64,000 nucleotides of DNA from Halobaculum sp. MBLA0147 (GCF_041361345.1 NZ_JBGKAD010000001.1:1054001-1118000), one strand, 5' to 3'. Counted from the stretch's first letter, positions 18,291-27,638 are shown. Notes: generated from the letters alone by a model not told the origin. Numbers and translations are program-made.

Positions 18291-18736
18291 GCGTCGCAGA
18301 ACTCGACGCGGACGTCGTCGTCGACGCCCGCGACTGTATCCTCGGGCGCGTCGCCTCGAAGGTGGCACAGCGTGCACTCGACGGCGAGACCGTCGCGGTG
18401 GTCAACGCCGAGCGCGCCGTCGTCACCGGCAACGAGGAGTCGACGCTGGAGACGTTCCGGAAGCGGCGGGACGTCGGCTCGGACCGCGGGCCGGCGTACC
18501 CGCGGCGTCCGGACGGCATCTTCAAGCGCTCGATCCGCGGGATGTTGCCCCACAAGAAGCCGCGTGGCCGCGAGGCGTTCTCGTCGGTCCGCGTGTACGT
18601 GGGCAACCCGTACGCGGACGACGACGACTTCGAGGCGGAGGTGCTGGAGGGCACCTCGCTGGATCGCTTGTCGAACATCAACTTCACCACCCTCGGTGCG
18701 GTGTCCGAGGACCTTGGAGCGAACGTCACATGGTAA
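18287..18736 (+). CDS. rpl13: Large ribosomal subunit protein uL13
   Basis: Early-assembly 50S protein binding 23S rRNA. The 149-residue sequence shows [21 protein letters not shown] at the N-terminus and [20 protein letters not shown], the family's RNA-binding core. The start overlaps the eL18 stop by four bases (ATGA), and its end overlaps the uS9 start by seven bases. Confidence 0.97.
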   Translation: MSVAELDADVVVDARDCILGRVASKVAQRALDGETVAVVNAERAVVTGNEESTLETFRKRRDVGSDRGPAYPRRPDGIFKRSIRGMLPHKKPRGREAFSSVRVYVGNPYADDDDFEAEVLEGTSLDRLSNINFTTLGAVSEDLGANVTW

Positions 18737-19128
18737 CGAACACGTCCGGGAAGAAGAAGACGGCCGTCGCCCGTGCCACGGTGCGGGACGGCGAGGGCCG
18801 CGTTCGTATCGACTCCACGCCGGTGGAGCTCGTCGAGCCGGAACAGGCACGACTGAAGATGCTGGAGCCGTTCCGCATCCTCGAAGACGACCTCCGCGAC
18901 GAGGTCGACATCTCGGTGTCCGTCGAGGGCGGCGGGTTCTCGGGGCAGGCCGACGCGGTGCGGACGGCCGTCGCCCGTGGGCTCGTCCAACACCTCGGGG
19001 ACGCCGAACTGCGGGACGCGTTCATGAGCTTCGACCGCTCGCTGCTGGTGAACGACGACCGCCAGTCCGAACCGAAGAAGTGGGGCGGCCCCGGTGCGCG
19101 GGCCCGCTACCAGAAGTCGTACCGCTGA
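18730..19128 (+). CDS. rps9: Small ribosomal subunit protein uS9
   Basis: 30S head protein whose C-terminal tail reaches the P-site tRNA. The 132 residues begin with [20 protein letters not shown] and end with the basic [14 protein letters not shown] tail, both diagnostic. Length and order (uL13-uS9) match other archaea. Confidence 0.97.
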   Translation: MVTNTSGKKKTAVARATVRDGEGRVRIDSTPVELVEPEQARLKMLEPFRILEDDLRDEVDISVSVEGGGFSGQADAVRTAVARGLVQHLGDAELRDAFMSFDRSLLVNDDRQSEPKKWGGPGARARYQKSYR

Positions 19129-19140
19129 GGTGATCCACCC

Positions 19141-19335
19141 ATGATGATCCCAGTCCGGTGTTTCACGTGTGGTACCGTCATCGGTGACGACTGGGAGGAG
19201 TTCAAGGAGCGCGCCCGCGAGGGTGACGAGGACCCCGGCGCGGTGCTGGACGAACTCGGCGTCGACCGGCACTGCTGTCGGCGCATGATGGTGAGTCACA
19301 CCGACCTGGTCGACGTGGTGAGTCCCTACCAATGA
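19141..19335 (+). CDS. rpoN: DNA-directed RNA polymerase subunit N (Rpo10)
   Basis: A 64-residue zinc-binding subunit, equivalent to Rpb10, that joins the D/L/P assembly platform. The ligands are visible as CFTCG near the N-terminus and the CC pair in RHCCRRMM. Translation could start at the first or second of two adjacent ATG codons; the second ([10 protein letters not shown]) corresponds to the usual family start. Confidence 0.95.
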   Translation: MMIPVRCFTCGTVIGDDWEEFKERAREGDEDPGAVLDELGVDRHCCRRMMVSHTDLVDVVSPYQ

Positions 19336-19520
19336 GCGGCAACTCCACACAGCGGTACAACCGGTACGAGAAGGCCCGGATCCTCGGGGCGCGAGCGCTG
19401 CAGGTGGCGTACGGTGCGCCGGTGCTCGTCGAGACCGAGCAGAGCGAACCGATCCTCATCGCGGCCGAGGAGTACGACGCCGGCGTGTTACCGTTCACGG
19501 TGCGCCGGGAGGGCCGGTAG
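19332..19520 (+). CDS. rpoK: DNA-directed RNA polymerase subunit K (Rpo6)
   Basis: Counterpart of Rpb6/omega that clamps the largest subunit. The 62-residue protein contains the family core [20 protein letters not shown] and ends with PFTVRREGR. It overlaps rpoN by four bases, and enolase begins on the base after its stop. Confidence 0.95.
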   Translation: MSGNSTQRYNRYEKARILGARALQVAYGAPVLVETEQSEPILIAAEEYDAGVLPFTVRREGR

Positions 19521-20732
19521 GTGACGCTCGTCGAGGCGGTCTCGTTGCGTCGCGTGCTCGACTCGCGGGGGAACCCGACGGTCGAGGCGGACGTGTTGAC
19601 CGAGGCGGGCGGCTTCGGTCGCGCGGCGGCGCCCTCCGGGGCGTCGACGGGCGAGTTCGAGGCCGTCGAGCGACCGCCGAGTGAGGCCATCGCCGCGGCT
19701 CGCGAGCACGCCGTCCCCCGACTCGTCGGGGCGGTCCACGCGGGCAACCAGCGGGAGGTCGACGCCGCACTCCACGCCGCCGACGGGACGGACGACTTCT
19801 CGGAGCTCGGCGCCAACGCGGCGGTCGCGATCTCGATGGCGGCGGCGAAGGCCGGCGCGGACACGGTCGGGTTGCCGCTGTTTCAGCACCTCGGTGGCTC
19901 GTTCCGCGGGGCACAGACGACGTTCCCGACGCCGTTGGGCAACGTCGTCGGCGGCGGGGAACACGCCGCAGAGGCGACCGCGATCCAGGAGTTCCTGGCC
20001 GCGCCGGTCGGCGCGCCGTCGGTCGCGGAGGCAGTCTTCGCGAACGCGGAGGTCCACGCGGCCGTCGCAGACGTGTTGGACGAGCGCGGGATCGCCGCCG
20101 CGAAGGGCGACGAGGGGGCGTGGGCGCCGCCGATCGACGACGCCGAGGCGTTCGAGGTCGTCGACGAGGCGGTCGACCGCGTCGCCGAGGCGCGCGGCTT
20201 CGAGATCCGGTTCGGCCTCGACGTGGCGGCCTCGGAGATGTACGACGCCGACGCGGAGGTGTACCGCGCGGGCGACACCGAGCGGACGCCGGCCGAACAG
20301 CGCGACTGGATCGCCGGGCTCGTCGACGAGTACGACCTGGCGTACGTCGAGGACCCGTTGGACGAGACGGACTTCGACGGGTTCGCCGAGTTGACCGACC
20401 GCGTCGGCGACCGGACGCTGGTGTGTGGTGACGACCTGTTCGTGACCAACGTCGAGCGGCTCGACCGCGGGATCGAGACGGGTGCCGGCAACAGCATCCT
20501 GATCAAGCCCAACCAGATCGGTACGTTGACGGACGCGTTCGACGCCGTCGAGCGCGCCCACCGTGCCGGGATGGACGCGGTCGTGTCACACCGCTCGGGC
20601 GAGACGGAGGACACCACCATCGCACACCTCGCCGTGGCGACCGACGCCCCGTTCGTGAAGACGGGGACGGTCGGCGGCGAGCGAACTGCCAAGCTGAACG
20701 AACTGGTTCGAATCGCGGAGGACGCCGTATGA
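19521..20732 (+). CDS. eno: Enolase (2-phosphoglycerate dehydratase)
   Basis: Interconverts 2-phosphoglycerate and phosphoenolpyruvate in glycolysis/gluconeogenesis. The 403 residues contain the N-terminal [16 protein letters not shown] and [11 protein letters not shown], the acid KGDEGAWAP, metal ligands in [10 protein letters not shown] and [10 protein letters not shown], the catalytic lysine in [10 protein letters not shown] and [16 protein letters not shown]. The usual GDEGGF is GDEGAW here. GTG 19521 follows the rpoK stop directly. Placement between rpoK and uS2 is the standard archaeal order. Confidence 0.96.
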   Translation: MTLVEAVSLRRVLDSRGNPTVEADVLTEAGGFGRAAAPSGASTGEFEAVERPPSEAIAAAREHAVPRLVGAVHAGNQREVDAALHAADGTDDFSELGANAAVAISMAAAKAGADTVGLPLFQHLGGSFRGAQTTFPTPLGNVVGGGEHAAEATAIQEFLAAPVGAPSVAEAVFANAEVHAAVADVLDERGIAAAKGDEGAWAPPIDDAEAFEVVDEAVDRVAEARGFEIRFGLDVAASEMYDADAEVYRAGDTERTPAEQRDWIAGLVDEYDLAYVEDPLDETDFDGFAELTDRVGDRTLVCGDDLFVTNVERLDRGIETGAGNSILIKPNQIGTLTDAFDAVERAHRAGMDAVVSHRSGETEDTTIAHLAVATDAPFVKTGTVGGERTAKLNELVRIAEDAV

Positions 20733-21571
20733 GCAACAGCGAGAACACGACAGACGAGGCCGACCCCGAGGCGGCCGCCGAGGGGACGGAGACGGAGGCC
20801 GAACAGAGCGAGCCGGCGACGGAGCCGGCGGAGACGACCGACGAGACGCCGGAGACGAGCGAGGCGAGCGACGCCGGCGCCGCGGAGCCGGTCGACGCGG
20901 CGGGTGCCGGCGAGGCGGCCGCCGAGGGCGACGGCGACGAAGAGGAAGAGGCGGGCCCGCGCTTCGACGAGAACGTGATGCCCGACGACGAGGCGGACCT
21001 GCTGATCCCGGTCGAGGACTACCTCTCGGCGGGGGTTCACATCGGGACCCAGCAGAAGACGCAGGACATGGAGCGGTTCATCCACCGCGTCCGCGACGAC
21101 GGGCTGTACGTGCTGGACGTGAGCCAGACGGACGGCCGCATCCGGACGGCGGCGAACTTCCTGGCGGGGTACGACCCCGAGCAGGTGTTGGTCACCTCCT
21201 CGCGGCAGTACGGTCGGTTCCCGGCCGAGAAGTTCGCGGACGCCATCGGCGCCCGCGCACGCACCGGGCGGTTCATCCCGGGGACGCTGACGAACCCGGA
21301 GTACGACGGCTACATCGAGCCGGACGTGGTGGTCGTCACGGACCCGATCGGCGACGCGCAGGCCGTCAAGGAGGCCATCACCGTCGGGATCCCCGTGATC
21401 GCGATGTGTGACTCCAACAACCAGGTCTCGAACGTCGACCTGGTCGTGCCGACGAACAACAAGGGGCGTCGCGCCCTCTCGGTCGTCTACTGGCTGCTCG
21501 CCAACGAGACGCTGGACCGCCGCGGGGCGGAGCCGACGTACGCGCTGGACGACTTCGAAGCGGACATCTAG
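20729..21571 (+). CDS. rps2: Small ribosomal subunit protein uS2 with acidic N-terminal extension
   Basis: 30S protein at the head-body junction. The core starts near residue 88 ([20 protein letters not shown]) and includes [20 protein letters not shown] and [18 protein letters not shown]-like sequence. About 75 residues of E, T, A, D and G precede it, a halophile-type extension longer than usual. ATG 20729 overlaps the enolase stop by four bases. In many archaea mevalonate kinase genes follow; here a minisatellite follows instead. Confidence 0.96.
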   Translation: MSNSENTTDEADPEAAAEGTETEAEQSEPATEPAETTDETPETSEASDAGAAEPVDAAGAGEAAAEGDGDEEEEAGPRFDENVMPDDEADLLIPVEDYLSAGVHIGTQQKTQDMERFIHRVRDDGLYVLDVSQTDGRIRTAANFLAGYDPEQVLVTSSRQYGRFPAEKFADAIGARARTGRFIPGTLTNPEYDGYIEPDVVVVTDPIGDAQAVKEAITVGIPVIAMCDSNNQVSNVDLVVPTNNKGRRALSVVYWLLANETLDRRGAEPTYALDDFEADI

Positions 21572-21630
21572 ACGCCACTGCCTTCGACCGCTGGTTTCTC
21601 TCGGCGCCTCCTCGCCAGTGGCGACGCCGA

Positions 21631-21940
21631 CGTGTGGCGTGTGTGGTGCGTCGTGGATCGTGTGGCGTGTGTGGTGCGTCGTGGATCGTGTGGCGTGTGT
21701 GGTGCGTCGTGGATCGTGTGTCGTGTGTGGTGCGTCGTGGATCGTGTGTCGTGTGTGGTGTGTCGTGGATCGTATGTCGTGTGTGGTGTGTCGTGGATCG
21801 TATGTCGTGTGTGGTGTGTCGCGGATCGTATGTCGTGTGTGGTGTGTCGCGGATCGTATGTCGTGTGTGGTGTGTCGTGGATCGTGTGTCGTGTGTGGTG
21901 TGTCGTGGATCGTGTGTCGTGTGTGGTGTGTCGTAGCGCG
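21631..21940. repeat. 28-bp minisatellite, about 11 copies
   Basis: GGATCG recurs every 28 bases from 21,655 to 21,907 (ten full units and a partial eleventh). The unit reads GTGTCGTGTGTGGTGTGTCG followed by TGGATC, with position-specific variants that change gradually along the array (GCGTCG to GTGTCG, ATCGTG to ATCGTA and back). Because 28 is not a multiple of three, both strands stay open in several frames, creating spurious long ORFs. The array fills the gap between uS2 and the isomerase gene. There are no spacers, so it is not CRISPR. Confidence 0.9.
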
Positions 21941-21973
21941 TGTGGGTCGAGTACCGCCACACGCCGGGCCCCC

Positions 21974-21980
21974 AACTATA
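21974..21980 (+). promoter_or_regulatory. TATA box of the sugar isomerase/oxidoreductase pair
   Basis: AACTATA ends 26 bases before ATG 22006, just after the minisatellite, and supports the short start rather than the longer open frame that runs back into the repeats. Confidence 0.65.
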
Positions 21981-22005
21981 CCCGACGGGACGCGTACGGC
22001 GAGGT

Positions 22006-22974
22006 ATGGATGTCGGAGTACTCACGGTGCCGTTGGGAGAGTCGTCGCGCCGCGAGGCGTTCGAGTACCTCGGTGGACTCGGCGTCGACACGGTGGAGTT
22101 GGGTGTCGGCGGACACCCCGGGGAGGCGCACGCGGATCGCGAGCGACTGCTGGCCGAGCCGGCGGCCCGCGAGGAGTTGCGCGACGATCTCGCCGCACAC
22201 GACCTCTCGGTGAGCGCGCTCGCGACACACGACAACCCGCTGCACCCGGACGAGGAGCGGGCCGCACGGGCCGACCGGCACCTCCGGGAGGCGATCGAAC
22301 TCGCGGGCGACCTCGGCGTGGGGACGGTGACGTGTTTCTCCGGGCTGCCGGCAGGCGGCCCCGAGGACACGGTCCCGAACTGGATCACCGCGCCGTGGCC
22401 CCCGGAACACGCCGAGGCACTCGAGTACCAGTGGTCCGTCGCGGAGGCGTACTGGACGGACCTGGCCGACCACGCCGCGGCACACGGCGTAGACGTGGCG
22501 ATCGAGATGCACCCGAACATGCTGGTGTACGAGCCACACGGGCTCGTGGAGCTGCGCGAGGTGACGAACGAGCGGATCGGCGCGAATCTCGACCCGAGTC
22601 ACCTCTACTGGCAGGGGATCGACGTGGTCGCGGCGATCCGACTGTTGGGCGAGGCGGACGCGATCCACCACGTCCACGCGAAGGACACGCAGGTCGTCGA
22701 CGAGGTGGCCCGCGAGAAGGGGGTGCTCGACACGACGGACTACGGCGCGGCGAGCGAGCGGTCGTGGCTGTTCCGGACGGTCGGCTACGGCCACGACGAG
22801 GGGCACTGGCGCGACGTGGTGAGCGCGCTGCGGCTGGCGGGGTACGACGGCGCGCTCTCGATCGAACACGAGGACGCACTCACCTCCTCGCGAGAGGGGT
22901 TGGAGAAGGCGGTCGCGTTCCTCCAGCGGGTCACGTTCGAGACGCAGCCGGGCGAGACGTTCTGGACGGAGTGA
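22006..22974 (+). CDS. Sugar phosphate isomerase/epimerase (xylose isomerase-like TIM barrel)
   Basis: A 322-residue AP-endonuclease-2/IolE-type barrel. Metal and substrate residues of the family are visible in GTVTCFSGLP, VAIEMHPNMLVY, GANLDPSHLYWQGID, IHHVHAKDTQ and GALSIEHED. The four-base gap to the following Gfo/Idh/MocA gene shows an operon, a pairing typical for catabolism of inositols or modified sugars. The exact substrate is not deducible. Confidence 0.85.
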   Translation: MDVGVLTVPLGESSRREAFEYLGGLGVDTVELGVGGHPGEAHADRERLLAEPAAREELRDDLAAHDLSVSALATHDNPLHPDEERAARADRHLREAIELAGDLGVGTVTCFSGLPAGGPEDTVPNWITAPWPPEHAEALEYQWSVAEAYWTDLADHAAAHGVDVAIEMHPNMLVYEPHGLVELREVTNERIGANLDPSHLYWQGIDVVAAIRLLGEADAIHHVHAKDTQVVDEVAREKGVLDTTDYGAASERSWLFRTVGYGHDEGHWRDVVSALRLAGYDGALSIEHEDALTSSREGLEKAVAFLQRVTFETQPGETFWTE

Positions 22975-22978
22975 GACG

Positions 22979-24109
22979 ATGACGGACGAGCCACTGCGGA
23001 TCGGTGCGTTGGGGTACCGGTTCATGGGCGAGGCACACGCGAACGCCCTCCAGCGGCTGCCGACGTTCTTCCCGTCGGCACCGGAGACGGAGCTGTCGGT
23101 GCTCGTCGGGCGCGACGAGGAGGCACTCGCGGCGGCCGCCGACCGCCTCGGCTTCGAACGGACGGCGACGGACTGGCGAGAGGTGGTCGAGACGGTGGAC
23201 GTGTTCTACAACCTCGGGCCGAACCACCTCCACGTCGAGCCGACGGTCGCGGCACTCGAGGCCGACACCCACGTACTGTGTGAGAAGCCGTTGGCGCCGA
23301 CACTGGAGGGCGCTCGGCGCGTCCGAGGCGCGGCGGGGGACAGCGACGCGGTCGCGGGGGTGGCGTTCAACTACCGGTTCCTCCCGGCGACACAGTACGC
23401 ACGGCGACTGATCGCGGCCGGCGAGTTGGGAGAGATCAGACAGGTCCGTGGCCGGTACCTCCAAGACTGGCTCTCGGACCCGACGGCGCCGTGGACGTGG
23501 CGGACGGACGCCGAACGGGCGGGGTCTGGCGCGCTGGGCGACCTGGGTGCCCACACGTTCGACCTCGTGCGGTTCCTCGTCGGCGACCGGACGGGCCCCA
23601 TCGAGCGCGTCTCGGGACACCTCCGGACGTTCACCGAGGAGCGCCCCGTCGAGGAGGGAGACCCGGAGACCCGGCCGGTGACGGTCGACGACGCATACTC
23701 CGCGCAGGTGGCGTTCGCGAACGGCGCGATGGGGACGCTGGAGGCGTCCCGTGTCGCGGAGGGGCACCACAACGACCACACCGTCGCGATCCACGGCACG
23801 GCGGGGAGCTTAGAGTTCTCGCTGGAACGACTCAACGAGTTACGGGTGCAGACCGGCGAGGCGCGGGGGTACGAGACGGTGCTCGTCACCGACGAGTCGG
23901 ACCCGTACGTCGACCACTGGTGGCCGCCGGGCCACGTGCTGGGCTGGGAACACGCGTTCGTCCACGAGAACTACGAGTTCCTCTCGGCGGTCGCCGCCGA
24001 GGAGTCGTTCGCCCCGTCCGTCGCCGACGGGGTCGCCGTCCAACGGCTGCTGGACGCCGTCGAACGCGCCGACGAGCGCGGCGAGTGGGTCCGCGTCGAC
24101 GGAGAGTGA
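22979..24109 (+). CDS. Gfo/Idh/MocA-family NAD(P)-dependent oxidoreductase
   Basis: A 376-residue dehydrogenase: Rossmann domain (RIGALGYRFMGEAHANALQR), the signature EKP in THVLCEKPLAPTLEGA, and the catalytic region GALGDLGAHTFDLVRFLVG. Family members oxidize sugars or inositol at the expense of NAD(P). It is co-transcribed with the isomerase. A block of 24-bp tandem repeats starts shortly after its stop codon. Confidence 0.88.
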   Translation: MTDEPLRIGALGYRFMGEAHANALQRLPTFFPSAPETELSVLVGRDEEALAAAADRLGFERTATDWREVVETVDVFYNLGPNHLHVEPTVAALEADTHVLCEKPLAPTLEGARRVRGAAGDSDAVAGVAFNYRFLPATQYARRLIAAGELGEIRQVRGRYLQDWLSDPTAPWTWRTDAERAGSGALGDLGAHTFDLVRFLVGDRTGPIERVSGHLRTFTEERPVEEGDPETRPVTVDDAYSAQVAFANGAMGTLEASRVAEGHHNDHTVAIHGTAGSLEFSLERLNELRVQTGEARGYETVLVTDESDPYVDHWWPPGHVLGWEHAFVHENYEFLSAVAAEESFAPSVADGVAVQRLLDAVERADERGEWVRVDGE

Positions 24110-24130
24110 CGGTGGCGAGTCGCCACGGAC

Positions 24131-24266
24131 CGCGACGACACACCGAGGAGCCGCCGCGACGACACACCGAGGAGCCGCCGCGACGACACACCGAGGAGCC
24201 GCCGCGACGACACACCGAGGAGCCGCCGCGACGACACACCGAGGAGCCGCCGCGACGACACGACGG
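24131..24266. repeat. 24-bp tandem repeat, five copies plus a partial
   Basis: CGCGACGACACACCGAGGAG followed by CCGC repeats at 24,131, 24,155, 24,179, 24,203 and 24,227 with almost no variation, then decays. It begins 21 bases after the oxidoreductase stop. As 24 is a multiple of three, other frames encode an artificial repeat (RRHTEEPP), which is not treated as protein. Near-identity of the copies indicates recent expansion. Confidence 0.9.
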
Positions 24267-24283
24267 AAGATTCGACCACAGCC

Positions 24284-24292
24284 GTTAATATC
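24284..24292 (+). promoter_or_regulatory. TATA box of the recombinase-like/CheF-like fusion gene
   Basis: GTTAATATC lies 24-32 bases before ATG 24316, in the short unique stretch between the 24-bp repeats and the gene. Confidence 0.65.
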
Positions 24293-24315
24293 CGTGCGAC
24301 CACACGACATTCAGT

Positions 24316-26874
24316 ATGAGTTTCGAGGGCGCAACCGAGCCGCTGTCCCCGGCGGCGGCGTACGCGCTGTACCGCGGGGCGGTGTCACTGTCGGACTCCG
24401 ACGACCGTGTCGACGCCTGTTGTACGGTGTTGTTGGGCGGTCGGCTCGGGCTCTCCCTCGACGAGCAGGCACACCTCCACGACGGGTGGGTCGACTGGGA
24501 CCGGGGGTTGCTCCGCGTCCCCGAGTCGGAACCGTGTGCGTGTGCGGCCTGCTGTCGGACCGCGCGGCGTCGCGCCGAGGGACGCGAGCAGTCGGCGCTG
24601 GCGACACTGTACGAGACGTGTTGGCAGTCACCACACGGTGGCCGGACCGTGTCGTTCGGGTGGTCGCGGCGACTGAGTGCGGCGGTCACGGCTCACGTCG
24701 ACCGTCGGCGCGAGGACGAGGCGGCTCCGGCGTGGTCCGCCGGGGGAGACGACCACTCGCGGCGCGTGTTGCTGGCCGCGGCGGCGGAGGCAGCGCCGGC
24801 ACTCGACCCCGACGGCGTCGGTCCAGACCGACTCCGTGCGACGGCCGCACGCGTCTTCGCGGCGGCCGGCGTGTCGGCCGAGGACCTGGCGGCGCTGCTG
24901 GGGGTCGAGCGGGCCGTCGCGGAGCGGGTGGTCCGGCGGTACGGCGACGGCGCGGCGACGCGACTCGCGGCGGCCGTCGAGGGCACGGACGCGGCGGCGA
25001 GCGTGTCCAGTGGTGGACTGTCTGCGAGCGAGTGGCCGCTGGTCGTCGATCCGACGCCGTTCGCGAACGAGCCGTTCGATCCGCGGACGGTCGACGCCGC
25101 CGCCCGCGCGACCCGAGCCGACGACGACGCGGCGCCGCGTCCGGTCTCGAACCCCCGACCGCGGGAGCCGGGCGCGGACAGCGACTACGACCGGGCGCGC
25201 CACGACGTGCCGTCGTACCTCGATCCTGGCGCGGAGGGAGTCAGGGTCGGTGTCGACGGGACCGCGACGCTGTCGACGCTACCCGGCTGGGTGGCGGACC
25301 GCGAACGGGAGCGGCGCGGGGACGCGACGGCCGCGGGCACCCCGCCGGGTGTCGGTCGGAGCGGGAGTCTGCCGGAGTCCGTCTCCGACGGCGGGGCGGT
25401 CGAACGACGACGGAACTCGGCCGGGTCGGCGGCGACCGAGACCGACGGATCGGCTCGACCGAACACCTCGGCCAGTACGGACGGATCGGCTCGACCGAAC
25501 ACTTCGGCCAGTACGGACGGGTCGACTCGACCGAACACCTCGGCCGGAGGCGACACACCCGCACAGACGAGAACGCCGACGAGTGGAGGTGGGCCGGCGC
25601 CCGGGGGAGACCGTACGAGCGGGGTGCACCCCGACCCGACCGGGCCCGAGACCTCGGGGACGGGGGCAGGGACGGCGGGTGCGGACACGGAGACGACGAG
25701 CACCGACGCGGACGAGGCGGGGAGATCCGGAGAGACGACGGGTGACGACGACGGGACCGACTCGGGCGACGAGGTGACCGTCGGCACAGGTGGTTCGGCG
25801 TCGCTCGACCCGCGAGAACGTGTGACGGGGCCGGTTCGAGCCGAGGAGTCGACGCGGTTCGTGGTCGACGGCGTCGACGGCGGCCAACCGACGGACGGGC
25901 ACGTCGTGTTGGGTGCCGAGGAACTGTTGTTCGTCGGTCGGGAGGGTGACGCGACGACGATCCCACTCTCGGCGGTGGTGGACGTAGCCGTCGACTACGT
26001 CCCCGACGGCTTCGAGGACGTGTTCGACGACACGGTCGGCGTCGCCTACGAGCGAGACGGCGACAGACGACTGGCCGTCGGGGAGTTCCCCGGACGGAAA
26101 CAGATCGACGCCGCGACGGAGGTGTTCGCCACACTCCTCGACGGGACGCGCGCAACCGTCACGCACCCGGCGAAGGAGGGTGGGCGCGTGACGACCGCAC
26201 TCCCACGCCCCTGCGAGGTCTCGGTCGAGGGGCGGCGGATCGCGTTCCACGAGATCCGTCCCGCCGAGGACGACGAGCCGGAGTTGCCCGAGGTGGACGC
26301 CGACGCCGACGTGGACCGCGAACTGCTCGCGAAACTCGGGACGGACGACGACGAGAGCGAGGAGGAGGATCTCTCGCCGGTCGAGCGCGTCGCCGGGCTC
26401 CCGGATCGGGAACTCACCGTCGCCGACGAGCCGTTGGCGACGGTCGAGCCGACGAGTCTGGTCCACGTCGAGCGCGGTCGCCAGACCGTCGGCGACGGGA
26501 TGCGCGACGCGGTGAAGGTGGCCCACTACGCCGACGACATCGACGAGACGCCGATCACGACGGAGATCAGCGCCGCGACGGAGCGGACCTACCGGCTGCT
26601 CAAGCGGCGTCTCACCCACGAGTACCGGCGGCGCGAGCGACGGATCGAGGCGCTGGAGCTCTCCGAGGAGGAGAAGGAGGCGCTCGTCGCGCTGTACACC
26701 GTCGGCGACGGCGTCGACCCGGGGATGTTGGTGGACGTGGACCCGGACGGCGTGGGCGACGTGTTGACGACACTTGAGGAGAAGGGACTGGTGAAGACGG
26801 CCGGCGACGACGCCGGGCTCTCGGCGCTCGGGGAGACGGCCGTCAACGAGAAACTCGACGACGTGAACGTCTGA
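24316..26874 (+). CDS. Fusion of a degenerate tyrosine-recombinase-like domain with a CheF-like domain
   Basis: An 852-residue protein in three parts. Residues 1-220 follow the catalytic domain of haloarchaeal XerC/D-type integrases: GLSLDEQAHLHDGWVDWDRG, a cysteine cluster (C74, C76, C79, C80), W103, R110TVSF, DRLRATAARVF and LAALLGV. The first catalytic Arg is Ser47, the HxxR histidine is Asp171 (Arg174 remains) and the tyrosine position is Val, so it should be catalytically dead. Residues 225-495 are a low-complexity linker with three repeats of DGSARPNTSAS. Residues 496-852 resemble archaeal CheF: TTIPLSAVVDVAVDYVP, VTHPAKEGGRVTTA, and a terminal winged helix (LSEEEKEALVALYTVGDG). CheF links chemotaxis proteins to the archaellum motor. 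No che or arl genes are nearby. Both domain calls are from memory of the families. Confidence 0.7.
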   Translation: MSFEGATEPLSPAAAYALYRGAVSLSDSDDRVDACCTVLLGGRLGLSLDEQAHLHDGWVDWDRGLLRVPESEPCACAACCRTARRRAEGREQSALATLYETCWQSPHGGRTVSFGWSRRLSAAVTAHVDRRREDEAAPAWSAGGDDHSRRVLLAAAAEAAPALDPDGVGPDRLRATAARVFAAAGVSAEDLAALLGVERAVAERVVRRYGDGAATRLAAAVEGTDAAASVSSGGLSASEWPLVVDPTPFANEPFDPRTVDAAARATRADDDAAPRPVSNPRPREPGADSDYDRARHDVPSYLDPGAEGVRVGVDGTATLSTLPGWVADRERERRGDATAAGTPPGVGRSGSLPESVSDGGAVERRRNSAGSAATETDGSARPNTSASTDGSARPNTSASTDGSTRPNTSAGGDTPAQTRTPTSGGGPAPGGDRTSGVHPDPTGPETSGTGAGTAGADTETTSTDADEAGRSGETTGDDDGTDSGDEVTVGTGGSASLDPRERVTGPVRAEESTRFVVDGVDGGQPTDGHVVLGAEELLFVGREGDATTIPLSAVVDVAVDYVPDGFEDVFDDTVGVAYERDGDRRLAVGEFPGRKQIDAATEVFATLLDGTRATVTHPAKEGGRVTTALPRPCEVSVEGRRIAFHEIRPAEDDEPELPEVDADADVDRELLAKLGTDDDESEEEDLSPVERVAGLPDRELTVADEPLATVEPTSLVHVERGRQTVGDGMRDAVKVAHYADDIDETPITTEISAATERTYRLLKRRLTHEYRRRERRIEALELSEEEKEALVALYTVGDGVDPGMLVDVDPDGVGDVLTTLEEKGLVKTAGDDAGLSALGETAVNEKLDDVNV

Positions 26875-27304
26875 CGATCGGTCTCCGTCTCGTGCACGGG
26901 TCACAGGTGGAACCGTCCGCCGACTCGGCGAGGGAGTGTGCGGACGAGTTGGCTGTTGCGGGTGGCGCGCGAGAGACGCGTGAGAGACGCGCGAGGGGCT
27001 CGCGAACGGAGTGAGTGAGACCTCGTCAGAGGGAGGTCCCGACGGAGGAGGAGCGAGCGCAGTGGGCGAGGCGCAGCTGCGCCGCGCTTCGATACGATGT
27101 GGCGAGGCCGGAGGGCTCGTTACCGGCCGGGGTGAGCGGGAGCGACGCTCCCGCTACCCGCCGCGCGGCAGCACCGCGCCGCGACGGCGCAGTCCCCGGC
27201 GACGGATCGGGTTTCTCGGGTGCCAGTCCGAGCCGACGATTCACCGTCGCCCGAACGGTGTCTCGGTGCCGGCCGGAACACACACCACCGAGGCCGACGT
27301 ACGG
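26875..27304. other. Gene-poor 430-bp spacer
   Basis: Between the fusion gene and the small zinc-finger gene I see no convincing gene. It contains the second copy of the 38-bp dispersed repeat (26,994-27,031), short GC palindromes such as GCGGGAGCGACGCTCCCGC (27,127-27,155 region) and generally haloarchaeal intergenic words (CGAACGGAGTGAG). Open frames here are low-complexity and Arg-rich, typical of non-coding GC-rich DNA. Confidence 0.5.
26994..27031. repeat. Dispersed 38-bp intergenic repeat, copy B
   Basis: Matches the reverse complement of 2,192-2,229 at 37 of 38 positions, in inverted orientation 24.8 kb away. It lies in the spacer after the fusion gene. Confidence 0.6.
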
Positions 27305-27523
27305 GTGAGTGTGGCGTCACGCGAGTGCGACGGCTGTGGCGACGACGTGTCGGTAGCCGGCGGTGTCGCGAACCTCTGGACGCTGGAGGCGGACGCGACG
27401 GGTGGACTCACACTGGAGTTGGCCGACGGCGCGGAGGTGTTCTGCTGTTTCGACTGTCTGGACCGACTCCCGGACGACGAGACGGTGACCGTCGAACACG
27501 TCGACGCACTCGGCGAGGAGTGA
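27305..27523 (+). CDS. Small zinc-finger protein (DUF7561-like)
   Basis: A 72-residue protein with ligands arranged as C8-DG-C11 and C47, C48, C51 (VFCCFDC), likely binding one zinc. Between them is the conserved-looking VAGGVANLWTLEADATGGLT. It resembles, from memory, a haloarchaeal family of unknown function called DUF7561. GTG 27305 was chosen because upstream codons are low complexity. Role unknown; perhaps a small regulatory or RNA-associated protein. Confidence 0.65.
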   Translation: MSVASRECDGCGDDVSVAGGVANLWTLEADATGGLTLELADGAEVFCCFDCLDRLPDDETVTVEHVDALGEE

Positions 27524-27605
27524 GAGACCTCCGCCCCGCGAGGGACCAGTCGACCTCCCGATCGGTGGCGACCGAGTCGACTCCCGTCGGTCGCCACGAC
27601 GGACA

Positions 27606-27615
27606 AACTACTTAG
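27606..27615 (+). promoter_or_regulatory. TATA box of the small PGF-CTERM-like gene
   Basis: AACTACTTAG lies 24-33 bases before GTG 27639. A promoter at the canonical leaderless distance is the main support that this very small gene is real. Confidence 0.55.
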
Positions 27616-27638
27616 TCTCCGCTGGTAGACACTGTGGC

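Noticed and set aside
21631-21940. CRISPR array
   Set aside because: Units of 28 bp follow each other directly with no unique spacers, and no cas genes are nearby. The same holds for the 32-bp repeats at 9,868 and the 24-bp repeats at 24,131.
24110-24290. Extension of the oxidoreductase or a separate peptide with RRHTEEPP repeats
   Set aside because: The oxidoreductase has a clear stop at 24,109; the repeat peptide exists only in another frame because the unit length is a multiple of three, with no start signal.
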